From positions 672,501 to 736,500 of the forward strand of contig WLWX01000001.1 in the NCBI GenBank assembly GCA_012103375.1: a DNA stretch of 64,000 bases. Reading direction: 5' to 3'. The position numbers and the translations under genes were made by a program. Below, one piece after another: positions 11,535-25,006 of this stretch (the stretch's first letter is position 1; the number at the start of each line of letters is the position of its first letter). The stretch comes from Paracoccaceae bacterium. GTDB lineage: Bacteria; Pseudomonadota; Alphaproteobacteria; Rhodobacterales; Rhodobacteraceae. Under the pieces are notes generated by a model, which worked only from the letters and a program-made list of their open reading frames with translations, searched no databases and had not been told where the DNA came from.

Positions 11535-12913
11535 ATGGCCCCGTCACCGCAGGCGAGCGCAGCTTCGCGGACGGCCTCGCTGAAAGTCGGGTGGGCGTGG
11601 CATGTCCGGGCGATATCCTCGGCAGAGGCGCCGAACTCCATCGCGACGCAAACCTCGTGGATCAGGTCGCCCGCGGCGGGGCCGATGATGTGGCAGCCGA
11701 GCACGCGGTCGGTGTCTGCATCGGCGAGGATTTTCACGAAGCCGTCGCCTGAGAAGACCGCCTTGGCGCGTCCGTTGCCCATGAATGAGAATTTGCCGAC
11801 CTTGTAGGAACACCCTGATTTATTTAAGGTTTCTTCGGTTTCGCCCACGGTCGCAACCTCTGGATGGGTGTAAACCACGCCGGGAATGACGCCGTAGTTC
11901 ACGTGGCCATGCTGACCGGCCAGATGTTCGGCCACGGCCATTCCTTCGTCTTCGGCCTTATGGGCCAGCATCGGCCCCTGGATAGCGTCGCCGATGGCGT
12001 GGATGCCGGGGATGTTGGTGGCCCACTTGGCGTCGGTTTCAATCATGCCCCGGTCGGTGGTTTTGACGCCCAGCGCGTCCAGACCCAGCCCGTCTATGAA
12101 GGGAACACGCCCAGTGGCGAGCAGGACGGTGTCGGCCTCGATCGTCGATTCCGAGTCATCCTTGCGGGATTTGTAGGTGACGGTGGCTTTGTTGTTCTTG
12201 ACCGCGACGCCTTGGACGGCGGATTTCAGGATAAACTTAAGTCCTTGTTTTTTCATCGTTCTCTGGAAGACCTTCGAAACTTCGGCGTCCATCCCCGGCG
12301 TGATGTGGTCGAGGAATTCAACCACCGTGACCTCGGACCCCAGCCGCGCATAGACCGAGCCCATTTCGAGGCCGATCACCCCGGCCCCGATCACGGTCAG
12401 GCGTTTCGGGATCTTGCCCAATTCCAGCGCGCCGGTGGAGGTGACGATTGTTTTCTCGTCAACCTCGACACCCTTCAGCGACGCGGGGGCCGAGCCGCTG
12501 GCGATGACGATATGCTTGGCCTCATGCACCTCATCTCCGACCTTGACCTTGCCGGCCTCGGGGATGCTCGCCCAGCCTTTGATCCAGTATACCTTGTTCT
12601 TTTTGAACAGAAATTCGATGCCCTTGGTGTTCTGCCCGATGACCTCGTCCTTGTAGGCGAGCATCGCTTTCCAGTCGACCGAGGGCGCCTTGCCCTTGAG
12701 GCCCATCTTGGCGAAATTCTCCTCGGCTTCGTGCAGCATGTGGCTGGCGTGGAGCAGCGCCTTGGACGGGATGCAACCGACGTTCAGGCAGGTGCCGCCC
12801 AACGTCTCTCGCCCTTCGACGCAAGCGGTTTTCAGGCCCAGTTGGGCGCAGCGGATGGCGCACACATAGCCGCCGGGGCCGGAGCCGATGATGATGACGT
12901 CGTAGGCGGGCAT
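11525..12913 (-). CDS. lpdA: dihydrolipoyl dehydrogenase (E3)
   Basis: 462 residues. FAD-dependent E3 subunit re-oxidising the lipoyl arms of 2-oxoglutarate dehydrogenase. FAD-binding [16 protein letters not shown] is at the N-terminus, the redox disulfide in [17 protein letters not shown] near residue 42, the NAD site [14 protein letters not shown] near 182, and the catalytic His-Glu pair in [11 protein letters not shown] near the end. It is the last gene of the TCA block, separated from sucB by an orphan gene. Confidence 0.96.
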   Translation of the reverse strand: MPAYDVIIIGSGPGGYVCAIRCAQLGLKTACVEGRETLGGTCLNVGCIPSKALLHASHMLHEAEENFAKMGLKGKAPSVDWKAMLAYKDEVIGQNTKGIEFLFKKNKVYWIKGWASIPEAGKVKVGDEVHEAKHIVIASGSAPASLKGVEVDEKTIVTSTGALELGKIPKRLTVIGAGVIGLEMGSVYARLGSEVTVVEFLDHITPGMDAEVSKVFQRTMKKQGLKFILKSAVQGVAVKNNKATVTYKSRKDDSESTIEADTVLLATGRVPFIDGLGLDALGVKTTDRGMIETDAKWATNIPGIHAIGDAIQGPMLAHKAEDEGMAVAEHLAGQHGHVNYGVIPGVVYTHPEVATVGETEETLNKSGCSYKVGKFSFMGNGRAKAVFSGDGFVKILADADTDRVLGCHIIGPAAGDLIHEVCVAMEFGASAEDIARTCHAHPTFSEAVREAALACGDGAIHA

Positions 12914-12950
12914 GGGGCGGCCTTTCGGTTAGATTTCGTGGTCTGCAAAG

Positions 12951-12981
12951 CGTCTGCAAAGTGTCGGCAAAACGTATGGCA
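12951..12981 (+). repeat. 31-bp repeat, copy A
   Basis: The segment containing GTCGGCAAAACGTATGGCA is 29/31 identical to the inverted copy at 32660-32690. Here it lies 40 bases before the lpdA start. Flanking bases do not match, so the repeat unit itself is the conserved part. Its role is unknown. Confidence 0.65.
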
Positions 12982-13023
12982 AACGTGTGTTGTCAGTGTT
13001 TTGGCATATTGGTGGGGGTTGGG

Positions 13024-13580
13024 CTAGTGGTGAGGTTGGGGGGCTGTCTGCACTTTTTGCCTGCTGTCATCCAACCAATCGATCGAGAATTTCTTTGAGT
13101 AAGTATTTTGACCATGTGCGTTTTGAATGGCCAACCTGATCTCTGACCGACTCCGGTCCTTTGTTAATTCGTTCAGGGCGGCTGCGGGCAAGAGGAACCC
13201 GTGCGAGTCTCCTGGTTGAATCACTATGGGGAGTCCGGTCTCGATGTTTTCATAGGATGGTGAAGTATGAATCCAACCAACAGAGATTGGAGAATTTCTG
13301 AATCTAACAAGATGCCACAATTTGGACCAGAACGTGCTTCGACGATACGGGTACAGAACGGAGGCGGCATTGATAAAGACAACATTGTGCGACGTATTTT
13401 GTACCGATACGTAGACTCCAAATTTAATTTTTTCATCAATTTCTGAATTTCCATGAACAACGATTACTTTGAATTTGGATCGAGACTTTCTGACATTCCA
13501 AAGGAAAACTAGGGTCGAAAGAATTGCAGCGTAGATTGCCAGAAAATCCTTCCACGTGAAATCAAACAAGTCGCTCTCCC

Positions 13581-13584
<4 letters not shown>
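13024..13584 (-). CDS. orphan membrane-anchored protein inside the TCA operon
   Basis: 186 residues, not recognised. The start is GTG 13584, overlapping the sucB stop by GTGA. One hydrophobic segment ([17 protein letters not shown], residues 14-30) is followed by a soluble domain with beta-rich patterns ([34 protein letters not shown]), resembling a small immunoglobulin-like or accessory domain. It is visibly AT-richer than its neighbours and splits sucB from lpdA, which are normally close. Probably a recent insertion that kept translational coupling. Confidence 0.7.
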
Positions 13585-15074
<1,490 letters not shown>

Positions 15075-15087
15075 GGGGCAGGTTCCT

Positions 15088-18051
15088 TTATTCGGAAAGC
15101 GTCAGCGCTTCGTCGACCAGCGCTGCTTGTTGGGTTTTGTGCTGGCTGGCCAGACCCGTCGCGGGCGAGGCACTGGCCTGTCGTCCGACATAGGCGGCGC
15201 GCGTGGTCTTGGCGTTGATGCGGGTCAGAACCCATTCGATGTTCGGGTCCATGAAGGTCCAGGCGCCCTGGTTCTTGGGCTCTTCCTGGCACCAGACTAC
15301 ATCGGCGTTGGGAAAACGCCCAAGTTCGTCGATCATCGACTTGGCAGGGAAGGGATAGAATTGTTCGCACCGCAGCAGGTAGATGTCTTTGATCCCGCGT
15401 GCGTCGCGTTCTTCCAGCAGGTCGAAATAGACCTTGCCGGAACACAGCACGACGCGCTTCATCTTCTTGTCGGCAACCAGCTTGGTATCCGAATTCCCCT
15501 TCTGCGCGTCGTCCCACAGCAGGCGGTGGAAGGACGATCCGGTGGTGAAATCCTCGGCATTGCTGACGGCACCTTTGTGGCGCAGCAGGGATTTCGGGGT
15601 CATCAGCACCAGCGGTTTGCGGAAATCGCGGTGGATCTGGCGGCGCAGAATGTGGAAGTAGTTCGCAGGTGTGGTGCAGTTGGCGACGATCCAGTTGTCC
15701 TGCCCGCACATTTGCAGAAACCGTTCCAGGCGCGCGCTGGAGTGTTCCGGGCCTTGCCCTTCGAACCCGTGCGGAAGCAGGCAGACAAGGCCGGACATCC
15801 GCAGCCATTTGCTTTCGCCCGAGCTGATGAACTGGTCGAACATGATCTGCGCGCCATTGGCGAAATCGCCGAACTGCGCTTCCCACATGACCAGCGAATT
15901 CGGGTCGGCCAGTGAATAACCGTATTCGAAGCCAAGGACCGCGTATTCGGACAGCATCGAGTCGATAACCTCGTAAGGGGCCTGGCCCTCGCGGACGTGG
16001 TTCAGCGGATAGTACCGTTCTTCGGTATCCTGATTGACGAGGCCCGAGTGGCGCTGCGAGAACGTGCCGCGCGTGCTGTCCTGCCCGGACAGGCGCACCG
16101 GGTAGCCTTCGGTCAGCAGCGATCCGAAGGCCAGCGCTTCGCCCGTGGCCCAGTCGAAGCCTGCGCCGCTTTGGAACATTTGCGCCTTGGTATCCAGCAG
16201 GCGCCCGACGGTCTTATGCAGCGGATAGCCATCCGGTGCCGTGCTGAGCGCTTTGCCGACTTCGGCCATGGTTTCGGGCGAAATTGCGGTCTGGCCGCGT
16301 TGGTATTCTTCGCCCCGACGGTCCAGATGCGACCAGCGCCCATCCAGCCAGTCGGCCTTGTTGGGCTTATAGGCTTTTCCGGCCTCGAACTCCTCGTTCA
16401 GATAGGACTGGAACGCGGCCTTCATATCCTCGATCTCGGCAGCCGGGATCAGACCGTCACGGGCCAATCGTTCGGTGTAGAGCGTCAGCGTGGTCTTCTG
16501 GGTCTTGATCTTCTTGTACATCAGGGGGTTGGTGAACATCGGTTCGTCCCCCTCGTTATGGCCGAAGCGGCGATAGCAGAAGATGTCGATCACCACGTCC
16601 TTGTGGAACTTCTGGCGGAACTCGGTCGCGACCTTTGCGGCGTGAACCACGGCTTCGGGATCGTCGCCGTTCACGTGGAAAATCGGTGCTTCCACCATCA
16701 TCGCGATGTCGGTCGGATAGGGGCTGGAGCGGCTGAAATGCGGTGCGGTGGTAAAGCCGATCTGGTTGTTGACGATGACGTGGACCGTACCGCCGGTCAT
16801 GTGACCGTGCAGACCTGACAGACCAAAGCACTCGGCGATGACGCCCTGGCCTGCAAAGGCCGCATCGCCATGAAGCAGAAGCGGCAGGACGCGGGTGCGC
16901 GCCTTGTCGCCCAATTGTGCCTGCTTGGCACGGACCTTGCCGATCACGACGGGGTTCACGGCCTCCAGGTGGCTGGGGTTGGCGGTCAGCGACAGGTGGA
17001 CCGAATTGCCGTCGAATTCGCGGTCAGATGATGCACCCAGATGGTATTTCACATCGCCGGACCCATCGACGTCTTCGGGTTTGAAACTGCCGCCCTGGAA
17101 TTCGTTGAAAATCGCCTTGTAGGGTTTCTGCATGACATTGGCGAGCACGCTGAGGCGTCCCCGGTGCGGCATGCCGATGACAATCTCTTCCACGCCCAGC
17201 GCGCCGCCGCGTTTGATAATCTGTTCCATCGCCGGGATCAGGCTTTCGCCGCCATCCAGTCCGAAACGCTTGGTGCCCATGTATTTGACATGGAGGAATT
17301 TTTCGAAGCCCTCAGCCTCGACCATCTTGTTGAGGATCGCGCGGCGGCCGTTTTCGGTGAAGGTCACCTCTTTGCCCAACCCCTCGATCCGTTCTTTCAG
17401 CCAGCCAGCCTCCTCCGGGTTCGAGATATGCATGTATTGCAGCGCAAAGGTGCCGCAATATGTGCGTTTCACCAGGGCGAGGATTTCGGACAGCGTCGCG
17501 ACCTCCATCCCCAGCACATTGTCCAGAAAGATCGGGCGATCCATGTCGGCGGCGGTGAAGCCATAAGACGCGGGGCTAAGCTCGGGGTGTTCGGTCTGAT
17601 CACGCATGCCCAGCGGATCAAGGTCGGCAATCAGGTGGCCGCGGATGCGATAGGCGCGGATCAGCATCAGCGCGCGCAAGCTGTCAGTGACAGCGCGGCG
17701 CACCATGCCTTCGGATATTTCGACGCCCTTCTCGGCCGCTTTGGCTTTGATCTTGTCACCGGCGGCCTGTGCCTCGGGCGCGCCAAGGCTGCCCCATTGG
17801 CCATCGAGCGCGGCGGTTATTTCATCATCGGCGGCGGGCGGCCAGTCGGCGCGCGCCCAGGAGGGGCCGGTCGCCTCGGCCTTGGCATCACCGCCGGCAT
17901 CACCCAACTGCCGGAAAAAGCTTTGCCACGCTTCATCCACGGCCGACGGGTTGTCGGCATAGCGTGCATGCAGCGCCTCGACATATTCCGCGTTGTGCCC
18001 CTGTAGGAAGGAGGAGGCATGGAACTGGTCGTTGGGGGATTGCTCGGTCAT
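15088..18051 (-). CDS. sucA: 2-oxoglutarate dehydrogenase E1
   Basis: 987 residues, full length for the family. It is a thiamine-diphosphate enzyme decarboxylating 2-oxoglutarate. The N-terminal [20 protein letters not shown] is the E2-contact segment. [36 protein letters not shown] and [10 protein letters not shown] are the cofactor/active-site blocks, and GFEYGYS...[14 protein letters not shown] is the transketolase pyrimidine-binding block. It is separated from sucB by 13 bases and follows a secreted orphan gene. Confidence 0.97.
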   Translation of the reverse strand: MTEQSPNDQFHASSFLQGHNAEYVEALHARYADNPSAVDEAWQSFFRQLGDAGGDAKAEATGPSWARADWPPAADDEITAALDGQWGSLGAPEAQAAGDKIKAKAAEKGVEISEGMVRRAVTDSLRALMLIRAYRIRGHLIADLDPLGMRDQTEHPELSPASYGFTAADMDRPIFLDNVLGMEVATLSEILALVKRTYCGTFALQYMHISNPEEAGWLKERIEGLGKEVTFTENGRRAILNKMVEAEGFEKFLHVKYMGTKRFGLDGGESLIPAMEQIIKRGGALGVEEIVIGMPHRGRLSVLANVMQKPYKAIFNEFQGGSFKPEDVDGSGDVKYHLGASSDREFDGNSVHLSLTANPSHLEAVNPVVIGKVRAKQAQLGDKARTRVLPLLLHGDAAFAGQGVIAECFGLSGLHGHMTGGTVHVIVNNQIGFTTAPHFSRSSPYPTDIAMMVEAPIFHVNGDDPEAVVHAAKVATEFRQKFHKDVVIDIFCYRRFGHNEGDEPMFTNPLMYKKIKTQKTTLTLYTERLARDGLIPAAEIEDMKAAFQSYLNEEFEAGKAYKPNKADWLDGRWSHLDRRGEEYQRGQTAISPETMAEVGKALSTAPDGYPLHKTVGRLLDTKAQMFQSGAGFDWATGEALAFGSLLTEGYPVRLSGQDSTRGTFSQRHSGLVNQDTEERYYPLNHVREGQAPYEVIDSMLSEYAVLGFEYGYSLADPNSLVMWEAQFGDFANGAQIMFDQFISSGESKWLRMSGLVCLLPHGFEGQGPEHSSARLERFLQMCGQDNWIVANCTTPANYFHILRRQIHRDFRKPLVLMTPKSLLRHKGAVSNAEDFTTGSSFHRLLWDDAQKGNSDTKLVADKKMKRVVLCSGKVYFDLLEERDARGIKDIYLLRCEQFYPFPAKSMIDELGRFPNADVVWCQEEPKNQGAWTFMDPNIEWVLTRINAKTTRAAYVGRQASASPATGLASQHKTQQAALVDEALTLSE

Positions 18052-18060
18052 TGGGCTACC

Positions 18061-18756
18061 TCAGCTCTCGGCGGGTTCTAGCGCGATGGTCAGCGCGAAG
18101 GCGGTGGAAAACGGCTGGCCGGTTTCGGCGGTGATTTCGGCAGGATCGGCAAAGTGGGACGCGGCTTCGACCTGCCAGTCGCGGGACTGATCGTCCTGCA
18201 CGATGGCGCGCACGCTGACAGCGGCGCGGATGGTCAGGGTTCCGGCGGCTTGTTCGGACGGGTCCTTGCCCACGCCAAGCAGAAGTTGCAAAGCCTCGCG
18301 GCTGCTGTCGGATGCGGAATAGCCGCAGGTCATGCCGCCAGGGGTTGGTTGCATGATCAGCAGGCTGGGGACATCGCCGCCAATGGAAAACAACTGCGTT
18401 TCCGGGCCGAGCGTGGCCACCTGCCCGGCTGCGTCGGCCAGAACCATATCCCAGGATTTCGGCGGATCACCGCGATCTGCGCGCACCGCCAACTGTTCGA
18501 CAATGCTGCGTGCTGACGGGGCACTTTCCGCCGCCTGCCAGCCGGACTCCAGCACCGTCTTGCTGCGCAATGCCATGGGTACATTGGGCGCAAGGCAAGC
18601 CAGGAACATCGCCTCAAGCGGGGTAGGTGGGGCGTCAGCGGGGTCACTGCTTTGTGCCGCCACGATTCTTGGAGTGCTGGCAGCGGTGGCAATCACGAAT
18701 GACGCCAGCAAAGCCCGTAGGAACCAATTGGTTCGCAAATGTAAGGCGCGGCGCAT
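18061..18756 (-). CDS. secreted protein of unknown function between sucD and sucA
   Basis: 231 residues. A signal-type segment (RALLASFVIATAASTPRIVAA) is near the N-terminus, so the mature protein is probably periplasmic. The rest is Ala-rich with a possible Cys pair (MFLACLAPNVP and GGMTCGYSA). Not recognised. It ends 10 bases before sucA and starts 29 bases after sucD, so it is co-transcribed with the TCA genes. A later start such as the Met in PNVPMALR is possible but would lose the signal peptide. Confidence 0.7.
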   Translation of the reverse strand: MRRALHLRTNWFLRALLASFVIATAASTPRIVAAQSSDPADAPPTPLEAMFLACLAPNVPMALRSKTVLESGWQAAESAPSARSIVEQLAVRADRGDPPKSWDMVLADAAGQVATLGPETQLFSIGGDVPSLLIMQPTPGGMTCGYSASDSSREALQLLLGVGKDPSEQAAGTLTIRAAVSVRAIVQDDQSRDWQVEAASHFADPAEITAETGQPFSTAFALTIALEPAES

Positions 18757-18784
18757 GGCGCTATCTCAAGCCCTTTTTGTCACT

Positions 18785-19666
18785 CTACCCAATTGCATCC
18801 AGCACCGCCTTGCCAAGGGTGGCGGGGCTGTCGGCGACGACGATGCCGGCGGATTTCATCGCCTCGATCTTGTCATCCGCGCCGCCTTTGCCGCCGGCAA
18901 CGATCGCGCCTGCGTGGCCCATGCGACGGCCCGGAGGGGCGGTGCGGCCCGCGATGAAACCGGCGACCGGCTTCTTGCGGCCCTTCTTGGCTTCGTCTTT
19001 CAGGAACTGCGCGGCCTCTTCTTCGGCCGAGCCGCCAATCTCGCCGATCATGATGATCGACTGGGTTTCGTCGTCGGCCAGGAACCATTCCAGCACGTCG
19101 ATATGCTCGGTCCCCTTGATCGGGTCGCCGCCGATACCAACCGCCGTCGATTGACCAAGGCCGGAGTCGGTGGTTTGCTTGACGGCCTCATATGTCAGCG
19201 TGCCCGAGCGCGAGACGACGCCAACCGAGCCTCGTTTGTGGATATGGCCGGGCATGATGCCCATTTTGCACGCATCCGGCGTGATGATGCCGGGGCAGTT
19301 CGGACCGACCAGGATGCTGCTGGTCCCTTCCAGCGCCCGTTTGACCCGCATCATGTCGAGGACCGGGATGCCTTCGGTAATGCAGCAGATTAGCGGGATT
19401 TCCGCGTCCAGCGCTTCGAGGATCGAATCCGCGGCGAAGGGCGGCGGGACGTAGATCACGCTGGCGTTCGCGCCCGTTGCCGCCACCGCTTCGTGGCAGG
19501 AGTTGAAGACCGGCAGGTCCAGATGGCTCTGCCCGCCCTTGCCCGGCGTCACGCCGCCAACCATCTGCGTGCCGTAGGCAATCGCCTGTTCGGAATGGAA
19601 GGTGCCCTGAGAGCCGGTGAAGCCCTGACAGATGACCTTGGTGGTTTCGTCTATGAGGATTGCCAT
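18785..19666 (-). CDS. sucD: succinyl-CoA synthetase alpha subunit
   Basis: 293 residues. The CoA-binding N-terminus has [19 protein letters not shown], and the phosphohistidine loop is [20 protein letters not shown]. It catalyses the substrate-level phosphorylation step from succinyl-CoA to succinate with SucC. The start ATG has GGAGAC upstream. The 70-base gap to sucC contains a perfect 24-bp inverted repeat (19678-19735). Confidence 0.97.
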   Translation of the reverse strand: MAILIDETTKVICQGFTGSQGTFHSEQAIAYGTQMVGGVTPGKGGQSHLDLPVFNSCHEAVAATGANASVIYVPPPFAADSILEALDAEIPLICCITEGIPVLDMMRVKRALEGTSSILVGPNCPGIITPDACKMGIMPGHIHKRGSVGVVSRSGTLTYEAVKQTTDSGLGQSTAVGIGGDPIKGTEHIDVLEWFLADDETQSIIMIGEIGGSAEEEAAQFLKDEAKKGRKKPVAGFIAGRTAPPGRRMGHAGAIVAGGKGGADDKIEAMKSAGIVVADSPATLGKAVLDAIG

Positions 19667-19677
19667 TCAATTGTCTC

Positions 19678-19735
19678 CGTAGGCCGGGCGTCTGCCCGGC
19701 ATTCCGATGCGTGCCGGGCAGACGCCCGGCCTACG
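19678..19735. repeat. perfect 24-bp inverted repeat between sucC and sucD
   Basis: The left arm 19678-19701 and right arm 19712-19735 are exact reverse complements around a 10-base loop TTCCGATGCG. Each arm also contains its own 7-bp palindrome (GCCGGGC GTCT GCCCGGC), so either one long hairpin or two small ones can form. No U-tract follows in either direction. It could be a REP-like element, an attenuator or an mRNA stabiliser that sets the sucC:sucD ratio. Confidence 0.85.
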
Positions 19736-19736
19736 A

Positions 19737-20930
19737 TTATCCTTTGACCGCTTTCACGATCTTCTCGGCCGCGTCGCCCAGGTCATCCGCCGCGATCACG
19801 TTCAAGCCGCTTTGGTTGATGATCTCTTTGCCCTTTTCGACGTTGGTGCCTTCCAGCCGGACGACCAGGGGGACTTGCAACCCGACCTCTTTCACCGCGC
19901 TGACCACGCCTTCGGCGATCACGTCGCAGCGCATGATGCCGCCGAAGATGTTGACCAGGATGCCTTTGACGTTCGGGTCGCTGGTGATGATCTTGAACGC
20001 CTCGGTCACCTTTTCGGTGGTGGCGCCGCCGCCGACGTCAAGGAAGTTGGCCGGTTCCGAGCCATAAAGCTTGATGATGTCCATCGTCGCCATGGCCAGC
20101 CCGGCACCGTTGACCATGCAGCCGATTTCGCCGTCCAGCGCGATGTAGTTCAGATCGAACTTGGATGCGGCGAGTTCCTTTGGGTCTTCCTCGGTCTCGT
20201 CCCGCAGCGCGGCGACATCGCGCTGGCGGTACATGGCGTTGGAGTCGAACCCCATTTTCGCGTCGAGGCAGACGAGCTCTCCGCCCTCGGTCAGGATCAG
20301 GGGGTTGATCTCGACCATTTCGGCGTCTTTCTCGTTGAACAGCTTATAGAGCGTGCCCATCAGGCCGACGCATTGCTTGACCGCCTTGCCTTCCAGACCC
20401 AGCGCGAAGGCGATGCGGCGGCCGTGGTAGGGCATATAGCCGGTCGCGGGGTCGACCGAGAAGCTGACGATCTTTTCCGGCGTGCTGGCGGCGACTTCTT
20501 CGATGTCCATGCCGCCTTCGGTCGAGCAGACGAAGGACACGCGGCTGGAACCCCGGTCGACCAGCAGGGCGAGGTAGAATTCCTTCGCGATGGCCGCGCC
20601 GTCTTCGATGTAGATGCGGTTGACCTGCTTTCCCGCCGGGCCGGTCTGATGGGTGACCAGCGTGCGGCCCAGCATCTTTTCGGCCTCGGCCGCAGCTTCG
20701 CCCACCGATTTGGTGATCCGCACGCCGCCTTTGTCGCCTGCGTCGGCTTCTGCGAAGCTGCCCTTGCCGCGCCCGCCGGCGTGGATCTGCGCCTTGACGA
20801 CCCAGACCGGACCATCCAGTTCGCCTGCCGCCGATTTCGCCTCTTCGGCGCGCGTGATCGCGCGGCCTTCGCTGACAGGCGCGCCATAGCTGCGCAACAG
20901 GGATTTGGCCTGATACTCGTGGATATTCAT
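19737..20930 (-). CDS. sucC: succinyl-CoA synthetase beta subunit
   Basis: 397 residues from ATG 20930 ([20 protein letters not shown]), the family's standard start, with AAGGA about 12 bases upstream. An ATP-grasp domain is shown by [14 protein letters not shown], and the C-terminal [20 protein letters not shown] and [15 protein letters not shown] form the subunit/nucleotide interface. It partners with SucD. Two TGTGATCACA-type palindromes lie 98-128 bases upstream. Confidence 0.97.
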   Translation of the reverse strand: MNIHEYQAKSLLRSYGAPVSEGRAITRAEEAKSAAGELDGPVWVVKAQIHAGGRGKGSFAEADAGDKGGVRITKSVGEAAAEAEKMLGRTLVTHQTGPAGKQVNRIYIEDGAAIAKEFYLALLVDRGSSRVSFVCSTEGGMDIEEVAASTPEKIVSFSVDPATGYMPYHGRRIAFALGLEGKAVKQCVGLMGTLYKLFNEKDAEMVEINPLILTEGGELVCLDAKMGFDSNAMYRQRDVAALRDETEEDPKELAASKFDLNYIALDGEIGCMVNGAGLAMATMDIIKLYGSEPANFLDVGGGATTEKVTEAFKIITSDPNVKGILVNIFGGIMRCDVIAEGVVSAVKEVGLQVPLVVRLEGTNVEKGKEIINQSGLNVIAADDLGDAAEKIVKAVKG

Positions 20931-21028
20931 GGGCGGCGTATCCTTCGCTGATGAGTTGGGGCGACGGTTGCATGAATATTTGCGGGTTGAAACGGCAATA
21001 TCCCGATGTGCAGGCAAAAAGCGACATA

Positions 21029-21058
21029 TGTGATCACAGCATCTTTTGCGTGATCACA
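21029..21058. promoter_or_regulatory. double TGTGATCACA operator upstream of sucC
   Basis: TGTGATCACA at 21029-21038 and CGTGATCACA at 21049-21058, centre-to-centre 20 bases, about two helix turns, so a dimer pair could bind the same face. They lie between the sulfotransferase gene and sucC. The same decamer precedes the FCD-GntR gene at 10381. This suggests sucC has its own regulated promoter in addition to read-through from mdh. Confidence 0.65.
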
Positions 21059-21090
21059 TAAGCGCAGCGGAAGCAGCAATTGGCGCGCGT

Positions 21091-21759
21091 TCAGGTGGTG
21101 GGGGGCGTGTAAATACCGTTCAGGAACCGGTAATCGGCTGCGAACTTGCGCAGGATCACCCGGGTTGCTTTTGGCGACAGTTCACTGCGGGAAAATCGCG
21201 GCCCGGTGCCGGAATTGGTCGGCATGGTGATTTGCTGGCCGGTGCGTTCGCTGAGGGCCTGTGTCAGGTCGGCCATTTTTTCGATCGGAAAAATCGCGTC
21301 AAGCCGTGCGGGATCGCGGCCAAGAAAGCGGGTCTGGGCATCGACGTGGTGGCGAATCAGGCCTGACATCAGGCGATAGCGATCAAGCTTCAGGCAGAAT
21401 TCTTCCAGGTCCGGGCGCAGGCTGATGCGCAGCAAGCGGGCTTTGCGCTTTGCGGTATCGCGTTTTTCAAGATCCCGCAGGCCGACAACGCGATGACCAT
21501 AGGCTGACAGGATCCTGTCGACCGGGTCGCGCACGACCGCGAAATTCCACAAATCCGCGCAGGCCTTGAAATCGCCACGCGCAAGCGGGCGCGACGGATA
21601 GATTTCGTGCAATGCTTTGGGTTTGTGGGCTGATGCCTCGGTACGCTTTTCGAAAGGTTCGCCGCATTCCAGTGCGAACAGGACCCGTTTCATTGATGAA
21701 CTGGCGATTTTCGGGATGCCGAAATACGCCAGTCCATGGTCCTTCAGAATAACGGGCAA
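21091..21759 (-). CDS. sulfotransferase-family protein
   Basis: 222 residues. The 5'-phosphosulfate loop GIPKIASSSMKRVLF is near residue 14, and the 3'-phosphate site VVRDPVDRILSAY is near 75, as in carbohydrate sulfotransferase (family 2) proteins that use PAPS. The acceptor is unknown, plausibly a cell-surface sugar or peptide. It begins 10 bases after the mdh stop and separates mdh from sucC, which are commonly neighbours in Rhodobacteraceae. Confidence 0.8.
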   Translation of the reverse strand: MPVILKDHGLAYFGIPKIASSSMKRVLFALECGEPFEKRTEASAHKPKALHEIYPSRPLARGDFKACADLWNFAVVRDPVDRILSAYGHRVVGLRDLEKRDTAKRKARLLRISLRPDLEEFCLKLDRYRLMSGLIRHHVDAQTRFLGRDPARLDAIFPIEKMADLTQALSERTGQQITMPTNSGTGPRFSRSELSPKATRVILRKFAADYRFLNGIYTPPTT

Positions 21760-21768
21760 TCGGGGGCC

Positions 21769-23194
<1,426 letters not shown>

Positions 23195-23371
23195 GGAGTG
23201 TCCTTTTTGGTGTTAAATGCGCCGGGCGGTCTGTCCAATCGTGGCCACCAATTCCTTAACGGTGCGTGCCCGCGTTAATGGCATCAAAGCGACGGCACGC
23301 AGGAACCGCCTTGAACAAGGCCCCGAGAATATGCTGCATAGCAGCGAAATTCAGCGCGGGGGAATGACGAC

Positions 23372-24241
23372 ATGGGCAGCGAACGACATCTTTGGCGGTC
23401 CATGCTGTATATTCCCGGTTCGAATGCGCGCGCACTGGACAAGGCGCGCAGCCTGCCCTGCGATGCGATCATCTTCGATCTGGAGGACGCGGTCGCACCC
23501 GATGCCAAGGCGGACGCCCGCGCCGCTTTGACCGGGGCGCTGGGCGCGGGTGGTTACGGCAATCGTGCGCGTGTCGTGCGGATCAATGCGCTCGACACGC
23601 CATGGGCGCGCGATGATCTGGCGGCACTGGCCGGGGCGGCGCCGGATGCCATTTTGTTGCCCAAGGTGAATGGGGCCGAAGATATCACGGCGCTGACTGA
23701 TCTGATGGATGCGGCTGGTCTTGGCGGCGCGGCGATCTGGGCAATGATGGAGACGCCGCGTGGGATACTGAACGCGCTGGCGATTGCTGATGCGCCGGGG
23801 ATGCAAGGATTTGTGATCGGAACCAACGATCTGGCCAAGGATCTGCACCTGCCAGAGGGGGGCGGACGGCCCTCAATGCGGATGGCGTTGCAGGCCTGCG
23901 TTCTGGCGGCGCGGGCCGCAGGGATTGCCTGCGTTGATGGGGTGTACAATGCGTTCAAGGATGATGCTGGGCTGCGGGATGAGTGTGCGGATGGCCGCGC
24001 GCTGGGCATGGACGGCAAAAGCCTGATCCATCCCGCGCAATTGGACATCGCCAATACCGCCTTCGCCCCCTCTGAAGACGAGGTCGCGCTGGCCCGGCGT
24101 CAGATTGAGGCTTTCGCGCAGGCCGAGGCCGCCGGGCAGGGCGTCGCGGTGCTGGATGGCAAAATCGTCGAGAACTTGCATGTCGCCACGGCGCGGGCCA
24201 CCTTGGCCAAGGCAGAAGCAATTGCGGAGACCTGCACATGA
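23372..24241 (+). CDS. mcl2: HpcH/HpaI-type CoA-ester lyase, Mcl2-like (3S)-malyl-CoA thioesterase
   Basis: 289 residues of the citrate-lyase-beta/HpcH TIM-barrel fold: RSMLYIPGSNARALDKARSL, IFDLEDAVAPDAK (metal and CoA site), PKVNGAED and GTNDLAKDL. In Rhodobacter sphaeroides a paralogue of malyl-CoA lyase (Mcl2) hydrolyses (3S)-malyl-CoA at the end of the ethylmalonyl-CoA pathway and lies close to mch. The same neighbourhood (nnrU-like, DUF1737, mch) is seen here, which supports the Mcl2 call over citrate lyase. The next gene overlaps by ATGA. Confidence 0.87.
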   Translation: MGSERHLWRSMLYIPGSNARALDKARSLPCDAIIFDLEDAVAPDAKADARAALTGALGAGGYGNRARVVRINALDTPWARDDLAALAGAAPDAILLPKVNGAEDITALTDLMDAAGLGGAAIWAMMETPRGILNALAIADAPGMQGFVIGTNDLAKDLHLPEGGGRPSMRMALQACVLAARAAGIACVDGVYNAFKDDAGLRDECADGRALGMDGKSLIHPAQLDIANTAFAPSEDEVALARRQIEAFAQAEAAGQGVAVLDGKIVENLHVATARATLAKAEAIAETCT

Positions 24242-24798
24242 TCTGGATCATACTTGGCGTGCTGCTGTGGAGCTTTACGCATTTTTTCAAGCGCCTCGCG
24301 CCGGGGGCGCGGGCGGCGATGACGGATCGCATGGGCAATGCCTCCAGGGGTGTGATCGCGCTTGTTCTGGTGGCTTCAATCGTGCTGATGGTGATCGGCA
24401 TGCGCAGCGCGCCCTTTGTCGATCTGTGGTTCCTGCCGCCCTTTGTCATTCACATCAACAACCTGCTGATGCTGATCGCGGTAATTCTGCTGGGCGCGGG
24501 GTCATCGAAAAGCCGGCTGCGCGGCAAGCTGCGCCATCCGATGCTGGCGGGTGTGGTTGTCTGGTCGGTTGCGCATTTGCTGGTGAACGGCCATCTGGCG
24601 GCGGTTCTGCTGTTTGGCGGCATCGGGCTTTGGGCGCTGATCCAGATGCAGATCGTGAACCGGGCCGAACCGGCGCCGGATCCTTTTACTGGGGGATCGC
24701 TGGTCGGGGATATCCGGCTGCTTGTAATCTCGGCAGTGGTGTTCGCAGTGAATACGGGAATTCACACATGGCTCGGCGTCTGGCCATTCCCGGGGTAA
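24238..24798 (+). CDS. nnrU: NnrU-family membrane protein
   Basis: 186 residues with about five to six membrane segments. MIWIILGVLLWSFTHFFKRL and AHLLVNGHLAAVLLFGGIGLWA are typical NnrU (related to 15-cis-zeta-carotene isomerase Z-ISO and MddA folds). NnrU is named from nitrite/nitric oxide reductase clusters, but this context is carbon assimilation. The start overlaps mcl2 (ATGA). Confidence 0.85.
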   Translation: MIWIILGVLLWSFTHFFKRLAPGARAAMTDRMGNASRGVIALVLVASIVLMVIGMRSAPFVDLWFLPPFVIHINNLLMLIAVILLGAGSSKSRLRGKLRHPMLAGVVVWSVAHLLVNGHLAAVLLFGGIGLWALIQMQIVNRAEPAPDPFTGGSLVGDIRLLVISAVVFAVNTGIHTWLGVWPFPG

Positions 24799-24802
24799 GC
24801 GC

Positions 24803-25006
24803 ATGAAACTTTACAGATTCCTCAGCGAGGACGACACTTCCGCCTTCTGTCACAAGGTCAGTGCTGCGCTGAACAAAGGCTGGGAGCTTTATGGCGAACC
24901 CACCTATGCCCATGACGCCACCAGCGGCGTGATGCGCTGCGGGCAGGCGGTGGTCAAAGAGGTTGCAGGCGACTATTCCCCCGACCTCAAACTGGGTCAG
25001 CAATGA
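24803..25006 (+). CDS. DUF1737 small protein
   Basis: 67 residues with MKLYRFLSEDDTSAFCHKVS and LNKGWELYGEPTYAHD, the DUF1737 pattern. A short alpha/beta domain of unknown function, found beside mch in relatives. Its last codons overlap the start of mch (ATGA). Confidence 0.85.
   Translation: MKLYRFLSEDDTSAFCHKVSAALNKGWELYGEPTYAHDATSGVMRCGQAVVKEVAGDYSPDLKLGQQ

Noticed and set aside
11864-13027. Long plus-strand frame opposite lpdA
   Set aside because: Antisense artefact of GC-rich codon bias; residues mirror lpdA. The same holds for the long frames opposite sucA, sucB, sucC, mdh and pheT.
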